Shown in pieces: positions 43,986 through 55,801 of a DNA stretch of 64,000 bases. The DNA is from Taxillus chinensis (taxonomy: Eukaryota; Streptophyta; Magnoliopsida; Santalales; Loranthaceae): contig CM042090.1 of NCBI GenBank assembly GCA_023512835.1, positions 55,663,865 through 55,727,864 of the forward strand. Direction: 5' to 3'. The notes below the pieces were generated by a model. The model made no database searches. It was not told where the DNA came from and saw only the letters and a list, made by a program, of their open reading frames with translations. The translations under genes and the position numbers were made by a program. Numbering within the stretch: position 1 is the stretch's first letter; the number at the start of each line of letters is the position of its first letter.

Positions 43986-46264
43986 GTAAAAAGAGTAAAT
44001 ATAGATTTATAATGCTAGAAGAATAATAAGTAACTAATGAGTATCTGGGTGTTGATTTTATAAGTGAGTGATATTCAATTTTGGCACATGTGGATAATCA
44101 AAGTAACCAAATCTTGTAGGCAACCCTTTTTCTAGTGGGAGGGAATTTAGACCTGGCTAGCTAGTAGAGCTTGAGGTGTGAGGTGATGGCTTGTGAGTTA
44201 TTGTGTGACACCCCCTTGGCAACCTTGATTAATAGAAATATGTTCTTCAGCGGATAGAGGTGTGTGTTGGAGTACTGCTTAAAAGGGATATTCCTATGGT
44301 TACCTTTCTTTTCCAAGCGTTGTGGTTGAGGGGAAAACGCAGCTAGTATAGCCTGCTCTTAGAGTCTTTGAAGCGTTATCTTGTTGGCTAGAGTGGTCGT
44401 TGCAAGTTCTGGTTAATAACTATATGGGTGTTCTGGGTTCTCAGATGGTCAAGCAGTGGCCATGTGTCATGTTTGTCAAGTGTGAAAGACCATGAGTGAT
44501 GTTCTTAGAACATGTTGTGAAATGGGGATGCACACGTGTAAAATGTGAAGTGTTCTGGAGCTCAACTATCGGCTATGAGTGGGTTTTGAGGGTTATGCCC
44601 AGTGCATCAACTTGGTAAAAAGAGGTAAGCAAGTGAGATTTGGCAGGCCTTGTTCGGGCTATCTTTCTCTAGGGACTAAGGGTGTGCTTTTGCGTGGTAG
44701 GGCCATTCCTACGGTTCGTATCTTGTGGGAGTAGGCTTAGAGGAGGAGAGAAGGTGTAAGGCTGGTACGTTCTACTCGTCAGGTGTCTTGTGTTCCGTTG
44801 CTTGTGTTGCAAATGTGCTGGAAATTTGGTATTGTGTTGTTGTATGTATTGCATTCGTGGTAAAGGTATACAACAGAGTTACTACATGTGGGTGTTGTGA
44901 CATGTGCGTAGAGAAGGATGAGGTGTAGTGTATTAGAATATTAAATGTGGTGTGAGGATGAAGGAGAGTGTTCTAGGTGATGTTGTGTATGTTATACCTT
45001 GTCTAGTGCGATGGCCGGCTAAGCTAAATATTAAAGTGTTGTTGAGCTGGAAAAAGGTTGTTTGATGCCCAGAGTTGAGTCGGTTGTGACATTTTTTGCT
45101 TGGACGGGGTGTTAGTGCTACTCCTTGAGGAGAGATTTATGTCGGACAGATGTCACAAAGGTGTATGTTTTAGAGCAGTGGTGGTAGATGGATGACCTCC
45201 ATCTGTACTCCTTGGAAACCTTTCATGTGCAGTATAACGGGGTAAGTGAGATGGTTCATGCCATCAAGGTGTTGGGGTGTTTGGGAGTAACGTGGAAGTC
45301 CCGAATCAGGAGTTTGCATGTCTTGTTTCTTATGCCTACCTGGAGGAATTGTAGTGACCACATTAAACTGAGGTTAAAGCCTGAGTATTTCTTGGCCCAT
45401 TTGAGTGTTTCATTGGTGTGTAGGAATAGAACGTGATGGTTGGTATGGCGGAGATGGTGGGAGATTCCCTTGTGACCTGTGAGTGGTGACACAGAGGATT
45501 CCGTTGTTGTCATGTTGCAGGTAGGAGAGTTTTCCATGGTGGAGAGAACTATGTTGTTGGTACCTACCCATCGTCAAAGGATTCCTATCGCATGGAATGT
45601 CTGCTGGCTGAGTAAGGCGTTATCACTTGGGTTGTAACAGAAGCCTCAGTTCGTGAAGGCTGTGTGGGACCTTGGTGGATCCCTATCTGACCGTAGTCAG
45701 AGAGGTGTTATTTGTGTGGCGTTCTGGTTCATGGGATTCTTTGGTAGATTCTCACCGTTGGTGACTGGTGTTAGCCCGATCGTAGTTTTTAGTCTTGCCG
45801 TGGTTGTGTCTGGTACTGAATTTGTCATCCCTGGGCTCCATTGGGCATCATGTTGACTGTAACCGAATGGAAACTTCATCCTAGTATAGCTGTGTCCTGG
45901 ATTGTCAGCTGTGGCAAGCCATCATTGGTGCTGTGAAGCAGGTGAACGACTAACCCAGAGAAAGAGGCGTCGTGCTCCTTAGGAGATGACTGGAAGAATG
46001 CCTTAAGATCATGTAGTAATAGCTTTCATTTTACATGGCATTTCAACATTGTATGTTTGTATTGAGTGTTTGTATTGTGTGTTTTGTTTGCAATAAAGTT
46101 GTTTGTTTCTTTAACCCTCCGCATAGACATTCATGCATACATGCATATCAAATGAAAAATCAAATAAAAATTCCCTTGTAGCAGGTGGGTAGCAGCCTCC
46201 CTCCAGGATTGCGCACTCTTACAATCTCAGATCCCGGCGCAATCAAATACTACAACCGCAGCCA
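43986..46264 (+). other. Decayed internal sequence and return to Tat sequence
   Basis: No motif of protease, RT or integrase is recognised, so the inserted element may be non-autonomous or very old. No 3' LTR is seen. Tat-like sequence appears to resume at about 45950-46020, since 46030-46150 resembles the spacer at 53105-53260 (long TTGT-rich, CAATAAA-containing spacer before a coding part). Confidence 0.4.
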
Positions 46265-47255
46265 ATGGCAGAAGAAAAAGAGAACAGACTCATGGGGTTA
46301 GAACAGTCACAACAAACCCTACAGGGGCAAATGTCTGCAATAATGGAAATGCTCACAAAATTGACTGAAGAAAGAGGAAGAATTCCAACAGGGGGAACTA
46401 CCAATCACCATCAAGAGCAGGGACAGGAGGCCGTTCAGTCACCCAACCTGGCTCCCACATACCATCCTACTGTGGCACAACCTCCAACCCCAAATCAAAC
46501 TCATTTTACTATGCCTGCACCAGGAAATGTAATGGAAGCAGTGGGTTCCCCAGCTCCTCAGGAAAATGTTGAGTCTTCCGCTCTACGCCAACTCGAGGAA
46601 AGATTGAAAGCCGTAGAAGGCATTGACAGCTATGGCATGACCAGCCCACAAGACTTATGCTTAGTCCCTGGAGTGGTGCTGCCGCCAAAATTCAAAATGC
46701 CAGAGTTTGAAAAGTTTAACGGGACCCGATGTCCGAGGACACATCTGGCCATGTATTGTCAAAAGATGGCTGCTTATGCTGGTGAAGACAAGCTCCTCAT
46801 GCATTGTTTCCAGGAAAGCCTAACCGGGGCATCCCTTCGCTGGTACTTTCAACTGAATGGAAACCACATTAAGACATGGAAGGAGTTAGCTACTTCCTTC
46901 TTGGCACAGTACAAACATGTCACTGAGCTGGCGCTGGATCGACTAACCCTGCAGTCCTAGAAAAGGATTCCGAGGAGAATTTCAAAGATTATGCACGAAG
47001 ATGGAGAGAGGCAGCAGTGGAGGTTCAACCTCCTCTTACCGAAAGAGAACTCACTACTCTTTTTATCAACACACTAAAAGGCGTCTGCTATAAGAAGTTG
47101 ATCGGTAACGTCTCCAGTAGCTTTACAGACTTGGTCGCGTCCGATGAACGTGTAGAAAGTGGAATTAAAGGAGGAAAGCTAAAGGGTGATATGGCAGAGG
47201 CATCAAAAAGGTCTCAACCGCTGCCCAAGAATCAATCTTTGAAAACCATTGTGCC
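46265..47255 (+). pseudogene. Gag of the Tat element, frameshifted and 3' truncated
   Basis: ATG 46265; 231 codons to 46960. An N-terminal coiled-coil-like part is followed by a Gln/Pro-rich linker and capsid motifs typical of Tat gag (FKMPEFEKFNGTRCPRTHLA, LRWYFQLNGNHIKTWKELA). A one-base shift near 46955 moves the frame; it continues as FKDYARRWREAAVEVQPPL and on to about 47255. There the inverted RT of element D begins, and the zinc-knuckle region is lost. Confidence 0.85.
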
Positions 47256-49507
47256 CCACTCAGCTGGTCAAACAGATCATCAATCCTCGGCAAAGGGTAT
47301 TTGTTCTTTACCGTCACTTAGTTCAGCTTACAATAATCGATGCAGAGCCGTAGTGAACCGTTTGCCTTTTTAGCAAACAAGACTGGTGCACCCCAAGGTG
47401 ATGTACTTGGGCGAATGAAACTTTTATCTCCCAGCTCCTTTATTTGCTTTCGAAGCTCCCTCAACTCGGCAGGTCCCATCCGGTATGCCACTTGTGAGAT
47501 AGGTCCCACCCCTGGCAATAACTCAATTATGAACTCAACACTCCTGTGTGGAGGCAACTCCAGTAACTCCCCAGGAAACACATCCTGAAAATTTTCAACA
47601 ACAATTGGCCACACTCGTTTTTCAGTATTACCTTCCTCCTCAAAAGTAAGTGTAGCGAGCTTATGGGTAACATTACCCCATAGCCCTCTCGTCAGTCTAG
47701 CCCTCCCGGCATTCTCATCCCATTCCCCCACTAGGGTACAGAGTAACCCTGTGGGTGAAATAAATGACACCCGCCGTCTATAGCAGTCAATCTTAGCCTG
47801 GAAGGCCATTAACCAGTCCATCCCTAAAATCAAATCAAAGGTCCTCATAGGCATCACATACAAATCAAATGTGACCTCAACATCTCCTATCGTAAGCATA
47901 CACTCACGACACACTCAGTTTATTGTCGATGCACCTCCCACAGGTGACTCAACACTCAGGGGCTTATCTGCTCTCACACAATCAAGTCCAAGGCTCTCAA
48001 CCAAGGACTTAGCAATCAAGGAGCATGAAGCTCCGGTATCAAACAAGACAGCAACTATAGTGCGAGATATCAAAACAGTACCTCGAACCACCGAAGGTCC
48101 GGCTTCGCCTTCCTCGGAGGACAATGGCAACTCCTCCCGCTCGGATGGTGCTGAAGTAAGTGCAAATACTCTGCCATGGTTTGCCTTGCTACTAGCCTCT
48201 CCTGTTTGTCCTTTGATCCCTGTCTGATGTCCACTTGGACGATTCTCTGAACCGCCTTGTGGTTGCTTCTCTCCCTGTGGCCTTCCATGAGTGGAACCAG
48301 CCTGACTCGCCTGCCATGAACGTGTTGGCCTCGGAGTCGGGGCCCGAAAGTGGGTCTCACTCCTCCCTCCTGATGCGAATCCACCAACTCCCCGGTTGTT
48401 CCCCTTACTGAAACATACCATACTAATGTGTCCTATCTTCCCACAGCTATGCCACTGCAGGTGCTGCTTGGGACACTCACGTTTCATGTGTCCAGTTTGG
48501 CCACAACAAGTACACTCACGTGGGAAACCACTAGCTGAGTTCCCTGGTCCTCCAGAGTAACGGGACTTTGGTGGAGCCATTGGTGATTGGCCCTTGTCCC
48601 TGGGGAAACTGCTACCTCCAAGCTCAACTCTCGGTTTCTTGGAGTCTCACTGCTTATCGTGCGTACTCTGTGCTAGCCGCTCCTAATGAGCCTGTTTACC
48701 CTCCTCCAGTCCTTTTTCCATAATCTTAGCTGTCTCTACGACCTCCGCATAAGTCCTCAACCGCAGCATCTCCACCCTCTGCTTCAGGGCAGGCCTGAGT
48801 CCCATGGTAAACTTATGGGCCTTCAGGTCCTCTCTAGAGATTGCCTCAGGGGCAAACTGGCTCAGTCCTCGGAATTCACGCTCATACTCAGACACAGTGC
48901 GTGATCCTTGTTTCAAACCACTGAACTCTTCCCGTTTCTGCCACCGCAAGGACTCCGGGAAGTACTCCTCATGGAACAACTGAAGGAACTCCTCCCATGA
49001 CAAGGTTTGCATGTCCCGGCTACCTGAAATGCTGAGCTACCACTCTAAGGCTTCCTCTTCCAACTGCCTGACTGCTAACCTCACTTTATCCTTCTCCCGG
49101 GGTCGGAGAAAGGAGAACACATGCTCAATCTGTCGCAGCCAATGCTCTGCTGCTAGAGGATCAGCTCCTCCCTTGAACCTCGGTGGTTGTTCCTTCCGGA
49201 ACCGGGTCACCACATCTTCCTCCTCCCGTCTCATCGGTATCTCTTGTCTACGTGGAGGCTCTGTCTCACGGGGTGGAGAAGGTAGCACTGTCTGCTGTGC
49301 CATCATCTCCCGCCTAATCTCATCTCGGATCTCTCCCTTGAGATCCTCTTGCATGCCTTGTATATTCTCACTCAAGGCCCTAACTTGGGCCATGATCCGC
49401 TCCATGGAATCATCGCCCTCCGTTTGCTGCGTTCCCTCTTGTCCAGCATGTGCAGAAGACTCATCCTCTGCAACTGGGGTAGCCCGGGTAATTCTCCTAG
49501 GAGGCAT
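47256..49507 (-). pseudogene. Gag-protease-RT of element D
   Basis: A single minus-strand register from ATG 49507 (MPPRRITRATP) through stops at about 49037, 48683, 47915 and 47318. Gag has the capsid motif (FKGGADPLAAEHWLRQIEHV ... FPESLRWQKREEFSGLKQG) and two zinc knuckles (CTCCGQTGHMKREC; the second has lost its first Cys: HSCGKIGHISMVC). The protease keeps the canonical FDTGAS. RT begins ([20 protein letters not shown]) and is cut. Because only nonsense changes break the frame, D is a good reference for the more damaged gag of C. Confidence 0.88.
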
Positions 49508-49997
49508 TTTCTACACATTTCAAAAACAAGTGGAGCTGGAATCAATATCTCTCAAGCTTAGCACACCCTCACCTCTAAGACCATGAGGTACTCAAACAAC
49601 ATCTCATAATCATACACATCATGTTCACAGGATCTCAACATACATATTACAATCTCATACTTTAAAATTTTCAACACATCATAGTTTCTCAAATCAGCAT
49701 GTCTCAACACTTTCCACAGTATTCACATTTCAATTCATTGTATGCTTATTTCAAATCAGTTACTCACTCATATTATGATTAAGCTAGTGCCCTAATGCCA
49801 ATGCATGTATGCACCCCCATCCCAAATGCAAATGCCCTACTCCTTGGTCTAACTACCCCTGAGTGCACCCCAGAAAACCAGATAGAACCACGGTGATCAG
49901 GCGTGTCCTATACAGCCTCCTAAGGGTCTCAGAAGCAGTTATCCCTCCCCACTATCCTAAGTCCACTAGACCATGAACTTGGGCTCTAATACCATAA
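49508..49997 (-). other. Leader and primer-binding site of element D
   Basis: No gene. The PBS on the minus strand (complement of 49984-49995) reads TGGTATTAGAGC, one base from the initiator tRNA-Met site. Confidence 0.7.
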
Positions 49998-51007
49998 TGT
50001 CACGCCCCAAATTTCCTTCTCCTTTGGAAATGGGTAATGACTGCCCATGCCCGCACCCAAAGGGGTCAACGGTTCGGTGTAAACACCAAAGTGAGGACAC
50101 CTACCGCGGGTGCTGTCCTATCCCTGTATCACATGTCAACATGCCAAGGGGCATATACCTGTTTCCATGCCAACCACACCACCACAATATATATACATAT
50201 GGTATTCACAACCCAAAATATCAATTACATTGCTCAGAGGTTTCAAGCTCTTTTACCACCCACTAGGGAACAAGCTCCCAATAATAAAACCAGTGTACAC
50301 AGTTTAAGCAAACAGAATCTCAAATACAACGAAATAACCAAATGTATATATATATATGGCCATACAACCCCAGCGGCCTACCAACTCAGCTCTTCCGCCT
50401 ATCGCCTGCTAGGTCCTGCAAAGAACAGTTCATAGGAGGGGTGAGCACACCACAGCTCAGTAGGGATCAAGTCTCCCCAGTCCCGTCCCACTCTAAAACT
50501 ATGCATGTCAAGTGGATGCATGTGCTCGTGTAGTGACTTAAGCTAAAACTACAACCATCACCCAGTAAACACACCTCATACCTCTGCTGCACAGAGGGCG
50601 AGAGGACACCCCGCCACCACGGCGACGTGACATGCCACACCAGGCAAATGTGAATCTCATCTCAAGGGGTACAATATAATGACTGTCCCATACTCAGCTC
50701 AATTCCCCGCCTTCTGGGGTTCTTATCTCAACTCCCCGCGTTTCTGGGGTCCTCAGCATACACATTTCAACATATACAACTCAATAAACATAACCCAATA
50801 AACACAGTACAAACATTCAACTCATTTAGCATACAAAAACTCAACTCAGAATGTAAAACAACAGATAGTCTCAGAATAATGAAATCATTACATATAACAT
50901 CACCTAACCCCTCATGGTCCCTGAAGTCCACACATTTCTCACTTATAGTCTAGATCATAAAACTTTCAAAGGAAGCTTATCCACCTCAAGGGGAGCCCAA
51001 AACAAGC

Positions 51008-51035
51008 TGCACGTGACAACCTATTGTCACGTGCA
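51008..51035. promoter_or_regulatory. Perfect palindrome with arms TGCACGTGACAA / TTGTCACGTGCA
   Basis: 12-base arms around CCTA. G-box cores (CACGTG) are in both arms. Confidence 0.7.
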
Positions 51036-51842
51036 GAGGAAAATTAACTCCAAACATCATTCTAGCCATGCCAGAAGGTTCAGGGATGATTTTTAGCCAA
51101 AAACAAGGTTGCACGTGAAAAGGTCATTCTCACGTGTAGGGGTATTTCAACTCCTATGCCTCTAAGGAAACTCCACCTAAAATTTGGGGCAATTTGGAGC
51201 AAGAACGAATCTGCAAGCGAAAAAGGCATTCTCACGTGCAGGCTCCAAAACCTTCCTTTTGTCATTCTAATCATTTTTCCCTAAAGAACCAACCTCAAAT
51301 TCATCTTAGTTTAGAAGTTATTGAGGTTCTAAGCCCATAAACCGGTCTAAAAACCAACTCTGGCCTCACTCTCATATGATTTCCCAATACCAGAAGCCTT
51401 AGCCAAGCCAAATATAGGGTTTTCCCAAAACTGTTCATCTAAATAATCCCAAGACAATGGGTATACAAATGACCCCTAACCCAAAAGTATAAACAATCTC
51501 ACACAGAAATTCAGAAATTTAGAAAACTCAGACAAAAAAACCCCAGATCATCAATAGTCTCAAGGTGGAATTTAGAAACTCAATATATATAAAAAGGTCC
51601 CTTCTCAACATCCCAGATCAACACATAAATTTTATTTTCTAGAAATCTGTAAGAGAGAGACGGCAAATAGACGAACTTGAAATCCCTACCTCGTATTGCA
51701 GAAAAAGAATTTTTCCAGGAATTAGCTTCCAGCCACAAGAAAAGATCCTTGATTGCCGGAAATCTCCCTTCCAGCCTCCGGATCGTCTTCTCCTTCTCTT
51801 CCTCAGGCCTCAGGCCCCTTTCCCTTGGCCGGAATTTGCAGA

Positions 51843-51847
<5 letters not shown>

Positions 51848-51901
<54 letters not shown>
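51848..51901 (+). repeat. (CT)n microsatellite
   Basis: About 27 CT units; (AG)n on the LTR's own strand, in the expected leader. Confidence 0.95.
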
Positions 51902-51903
<2 letters not shown>

Positions 51904-52295
51904 GTCGGCTGCCAACAATGAGTAGGGTTTGGTTTCTCCTTTTTTTTTCTTTCTTATTATTATTTTGTTTTTAATAGAAGCCCAAGACCAAATGCAGCCC
52001 AAAGGTTAAGTAAACCCAAGAAGAAAGGCAAAACAGCCCACTCTCTCTCATATTGGGTTTTTCCCTTGAAGGGAGGCCCAAAGCTCAAAATACAAACCCA
52101 GGTAATTTAAAAGGGAATATAAAATTATTTGTGAAATCCCGAAAATACTCCTCAGGGCCTCAAATCCCAAATTTAGTCCAAGTACAGTCAAAATTCTCCA
52201 TTTGACGAGCACATCATTGTGCTGATATTCATTTGTTAAAATAAGGTCTCTAACTCAAGGCTATCTCTAAGACCCCTCAAATACGGGTCCTTACA

Positions 52296-53104
52296 GACGC
52301 ATCCTATATGCGTCCCTGTACGATGAAGGTACGAGCATTCGATGGAGGAAAGCGTGACATGGTGGGAACTCTAGACATTCCACTCTTGATTGGGCCAGCG
52401 ACCTTTATGGTGGAATTCTAGGTGATGGACATTACGCCTTACTATAGTTGTTTATTGGGAAGGCCTTGGATACACATGGCAGGAGCAGTGCCATCAAGCC
52501 TTCACTAGAAGATGAAATTTGTAATGGGGGACCAACTCATTTGCATCTTCGGAGAGACAAGTTTCCTCGTCACCAAACCGGCATCAGTACCTTATATTAA
52601 AAACAACGAAGATATGCCAGAATGCTCCTATCGGGCTTTTGAGATGGTGAATGTCGCTTCTGCCCCAGACCATCGTCTCTCGAAGGCACAAAAATGGTTG
52701 CAGCCACTATGATCAAACAGGGGTACAAACCAGGGCAAGGATTAGGCCTGACAACTCAAGGGATCCGGAAACCCCTGACCATCCGAGAAAACACTGAGAA
52801 ATTTGGGCTAGGCTATGTCGCTACAAAAGCTGACAGACAGAGGGAAGCTATCAAGAAGAGGGAAGTCAGAATGGCAAGATTGCAGAAAAGGCTAGTACAA
52901 GAAGAAAGGAAGAGCTTCCCCCCCTTGAATGTTACATTCTGGAGTGAAGGGTTTATCCATAAGAGCCAACCTGAGCCCAAGATGGGGATTGTAGCCATAT
53001 TGGACACAAATGAGCATGCACCAAGCGAGATGGTTCAGTTAGTGCGAGAGGATCCCAACCAGCCATTGAACAATTGGACCAGCCTGGACCTCCCTGTAAT
53101 GTAA
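52296..53104 (+). pseudogene. Tat protease remnant and G-patch domain
   Basis: Starts within the protease (SYMRPC, VRAFDGGKRDMVGTLDIPLL, YYSCLLGRPWIHMAG); the catalytic Asp region lies in the part deleted at the insertion of D. Two TAG stops interrupt (about 52420, 52507). After a frameshift near 52690 follows a G-patch-like motif (IKQGYKPGQGLGLTTQGI, 52712-52765), a basic helical region and a stop at 53102. A G-patch after protease is known for Tat-type elements and some retroviruses and is thought to bind nucleic acid. Confidence 0.8.
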
Positions 53105-53280
53105 TGCTTACGGGTCGTTGGGATTTAATGTATTCTATTTTAGTGTACTTTGAAGCTATGAACATTTGTTTTTCCTTAAACCTTCCAATAAAATGTGTTT
53201 TTCAAAATCTTTCATGGTGCATTCCATTTATAACATATGCATATCATATTTGGTTACCAACTTGTCATTCTCTTATAAGT
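53105..53280 (+). other. Non-coding spacer within Tat pol
   Basis: AT-rich spacer with CAATAAA (53187), resembling 46030-46150. It may hold processing signals. Confidence 0.35.
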
Positions 53281-55801
53281 AGGTATCACAATGTCAATGA
53301 AAACATAGTATGCGAAGGCGAAACGAGATGCCAAAGGTTTGACCAAAGTCCAAACTGGGAGCAGCCTGTGTTTGAAGCTAACGAGAATGAGGTAGAGGAG
53401 ACACCCGAGCTACCAGGAGAAATCATACGTCTATTGGAAAAGGATGATCGCTTATCGATTCCAAGTGAGGACCCAGTAGTAACAGTGAACTTGGGGACAA
53501 CAGCCGAACAAAAAGAATTGAGGGTGGGGTCTTTGATAGTACTGACATCAGGAAGAAGTTAATCGAGCTGTTAAGAAGCTACATCGACATTTTTGCATGG
53601 TCATACCAAGATATGCCCGGATTGGACACAGATATAGTGCAACATCACATACCTGTGAAGCCAGAGTGCAAGCCAGTACAGCAGAAATTGCGAAGAATGA
53701 GACCAGAGATGATACTGAAGATTAAAGAAGAAGTCAAAAAGCAATGGGATGCAGGTTTCCTAAGTGTCTCCCACTAAAAGCAATGGGTCGCCAATGTTGC
53801 ACCAGTACCGAATAAAGGAGGCAAAGTACACATGTGTGTCGACTATAGAGATCTGAACTGGGCCAGTCCGAAAGACAACTTCCCGCTTCCTTATATTGAT
53901 ACCTTAGTGGATAATACAGCAAAACACGCCCTATTCTCATTCATGGATGGTTTCTCGGGCTATAATCAAATTCGTATGGCCCCCGAACACAAAGAGAGGA
54001 CCACATTCACGACACTTTGGGGCACTTTCTGCTATAATGTGATGCCTTTTGGTTTAAAGAACGCAGGAGCCACCTATCAGCGAGCCATGGTGACCCTATT
54101 CCACAACATGACGCATAAGGAAGTCGAAGTATATGTGGACGACATGATAGCCAAATCACGAAGCACTGAAGATCATATTAAGTACTCCGCAAGCTCTTCA
54201 TCAGGCTACGGAAATATCAGCTGAAATTGAACCCCGAAAAGTGCACTTTCGGAGCCATGTCGGGAAAACTATTGGGTTTCATTGTGAGCCAAAAAGGAGT
54301 TGAAATCGATCCAGATAAAGTTCGAGCTATCCAAGAAATGCCGCCACCACGGACCATCAAAGAGGTTAGAGCATTCCTAGGGCGACTGAATTACGTTGCC
54401 CGATTCGTTTCCCAATTGACAGCCACATGTGAACCCATTTTCAAGACTTTATGGAAGAACAATCCAGAAATTTGGAATGACAAGTGTCAAGAATCTTTTG
54501 ACAAGATCAAACAATATCTGTCTAATCCACCTATTTTGGTCCCACCAGTACCGGATAGACCTCTGATCTTATACTTGACCGTTCAGGAGTCAGTGATGGG
54601 TTGTGTCTTGGGGCAACACGATTCTATAGGCAAGAAGGAGCAGGCCATTTATTACCTCAGCAAGAAGTTCACCGTCAATAAAGAAAACTACACACCCATG
54701 GAGAAGACGTGCTGTGCTCTTGTCTGGATAACAAGAAGATTGAGGCAATACACTCTTTATCATACCACATGGCTGATTTTGAGGCATGATCCACTCAAAT
54801 ATCTCTTGGAAAAACCATCCATTTCTGGAAGAATCGCCAAATGGCAATTGATCCTATCGGAGTACGATATCATCTACATACCTCAAAAAGCCAAAAAAGG
54901 AAGTGCGATAGCCGACTATCTGGCAGATAGAGCGCTGGAAGACTTTGAGCCCATGACTATTGGCTTCCCAGATGAGCACATCAACATCATTTCGGCCGAA
55001 GTATCAGACATATGGACGATGTGGTTCGATGGAGCCTCTAGTCTCTTAGGTCACGGTGTTGGGGCCATCCTGATATCCCCAAAAGGTGAACATTTCCCCA
55101 TGGCGGCAAAGCTAACCTTCCCTTGTACAAACAATGTAGCAGAATATGAGGCTTATGTGATGGGACTTCAAGAAGCCATTAACAAAGGAATCAAAAATTT
55201 ACGAGTGTTCGGCGATTCGGCACTCATCATTTTTCAAGTAAGGGGTGAATGAGAGACTCGAAACCACAAATCAATCCCATATCGGAAGCACGTTATGGAG
55301 TTAGCCGAGCAATTCGAAGACATCACGTTTGAGCATATGCCCAGGGAATACAATTAGATTCCTGATGCGTTGGCCACTTTAGCCTCCCTCCTTCGACTAG
55401 ACACAAAGTTGGAAGTCCAGTCTTTCGATATCCGTATACAAGATGCTCCTGCACATTGCATGGCCATTGAAGGAAATACTGAAGAAAAACCTTGGTTTGA
55501 GGACGTCAAACAGTATTTACTTAAGCAAGAATACCCAGCAGAGGCCTCTGAGTTTGATAAAAGAAATATCCGTAGCTCAGCATTCAACTCTTATCTTGAT
55601 GGCTCGATTCTGTATAAGAGAAACCATGACATGGTATCATTGCGGTGTGTGGCAAAAGAACAATCGACACAAATAATGAAAGAAGTGCACGAAGGGGAAT
55701 GTGGTTCACATGCAAATGGACATGCATTAACGAGACAAATCATGTGAATGAGCTATTATTGGGTCACTATGGAAAAAGATTGCATTGAATATGTGCGCAA
55801 A
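53281..55801 (+). pseudogene. Tat RT, RNase H, second RNase H and integrase start
   Basis: After an acidic region (to 53562) and a frameshift, RT follows: CVDYRDLNWASPKDNFPLP (from 53832), FMDGFSGYNQIRMAP, MPFGLKNAGATYQRAM and the catalytic YVDD (about 54130). A frameshift near 54180 leads to the 341-codon frame 54227-55252 with the RT thumb and first RNase H (YYLSKKFTVNKENYTPMEK). A second RNase H of archaeal type follows (WTMWFDGASSLLGHGVGAIL, VAEYEAYVMGL, FGDSALI; last Asp in IPDALATLA after two stops). Integrase begins (EVHEGECGSHANGHALTRQI); it is cut inside the HHCC finger at 55801 by element E. Confidence 0.9.

Larger units (their letters stand above)
47256..52295 (-). mobile_element. 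Chromovirus element D, truncated within RT
   Basis: On the minus strand: LTR (52295-49998), PBS, leader, gag, protease, part of RT, ending at about 47256 inside the RT motif [10 protein letters not shown]. The lost 3' part and loss of the adjoining Tat gag/protease sequence point to a deletion after insertion. Element C ends comparably early. Confidence 0.87.
49998..52295 (-). repeat. 5' LTR of element D (2298 bp)
   Basis: Minus-strand ends are TGTAAGGACCCG (52295) and TTTGGGGCGTGACA (49998). It is homologous to the solo LTR at 28317-30824. Three palindromes lie at 51008-51035 (perfect), 51110-51138 and about 51211-51242, and there is a CT tract (51848-51901). The palindromic block lies in the downstream half of the LTR and in the opposite orientation to the other families. 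Confidence 0.88.
35536..55801 (+). mobile_element. Tat-lineage (Ogre/Retand-like) element, 5' LTR to integrase, three insertions
   Basis: The order is LTR (35536 to about 38630), PBS, ORF1 (DUF7745-like), gag, protease remnant, G-patch, RT, RNase H, second RNase H, integrase start. Two RNase H domains together with ORF1 upstream of gag are hallmarks of the Tat lineage. It is broken by insertions at 40680, 47256 and 55802; the rest of integrase and the 3' LTR should lie right of the window. Confidence 0.88.

Noticed and set aside
44000..45950. Short frames such as 45188-45436 as possible host genes
   Set aside because: No start context, splice pattern or recognised domain; more likely decayed element sequence.
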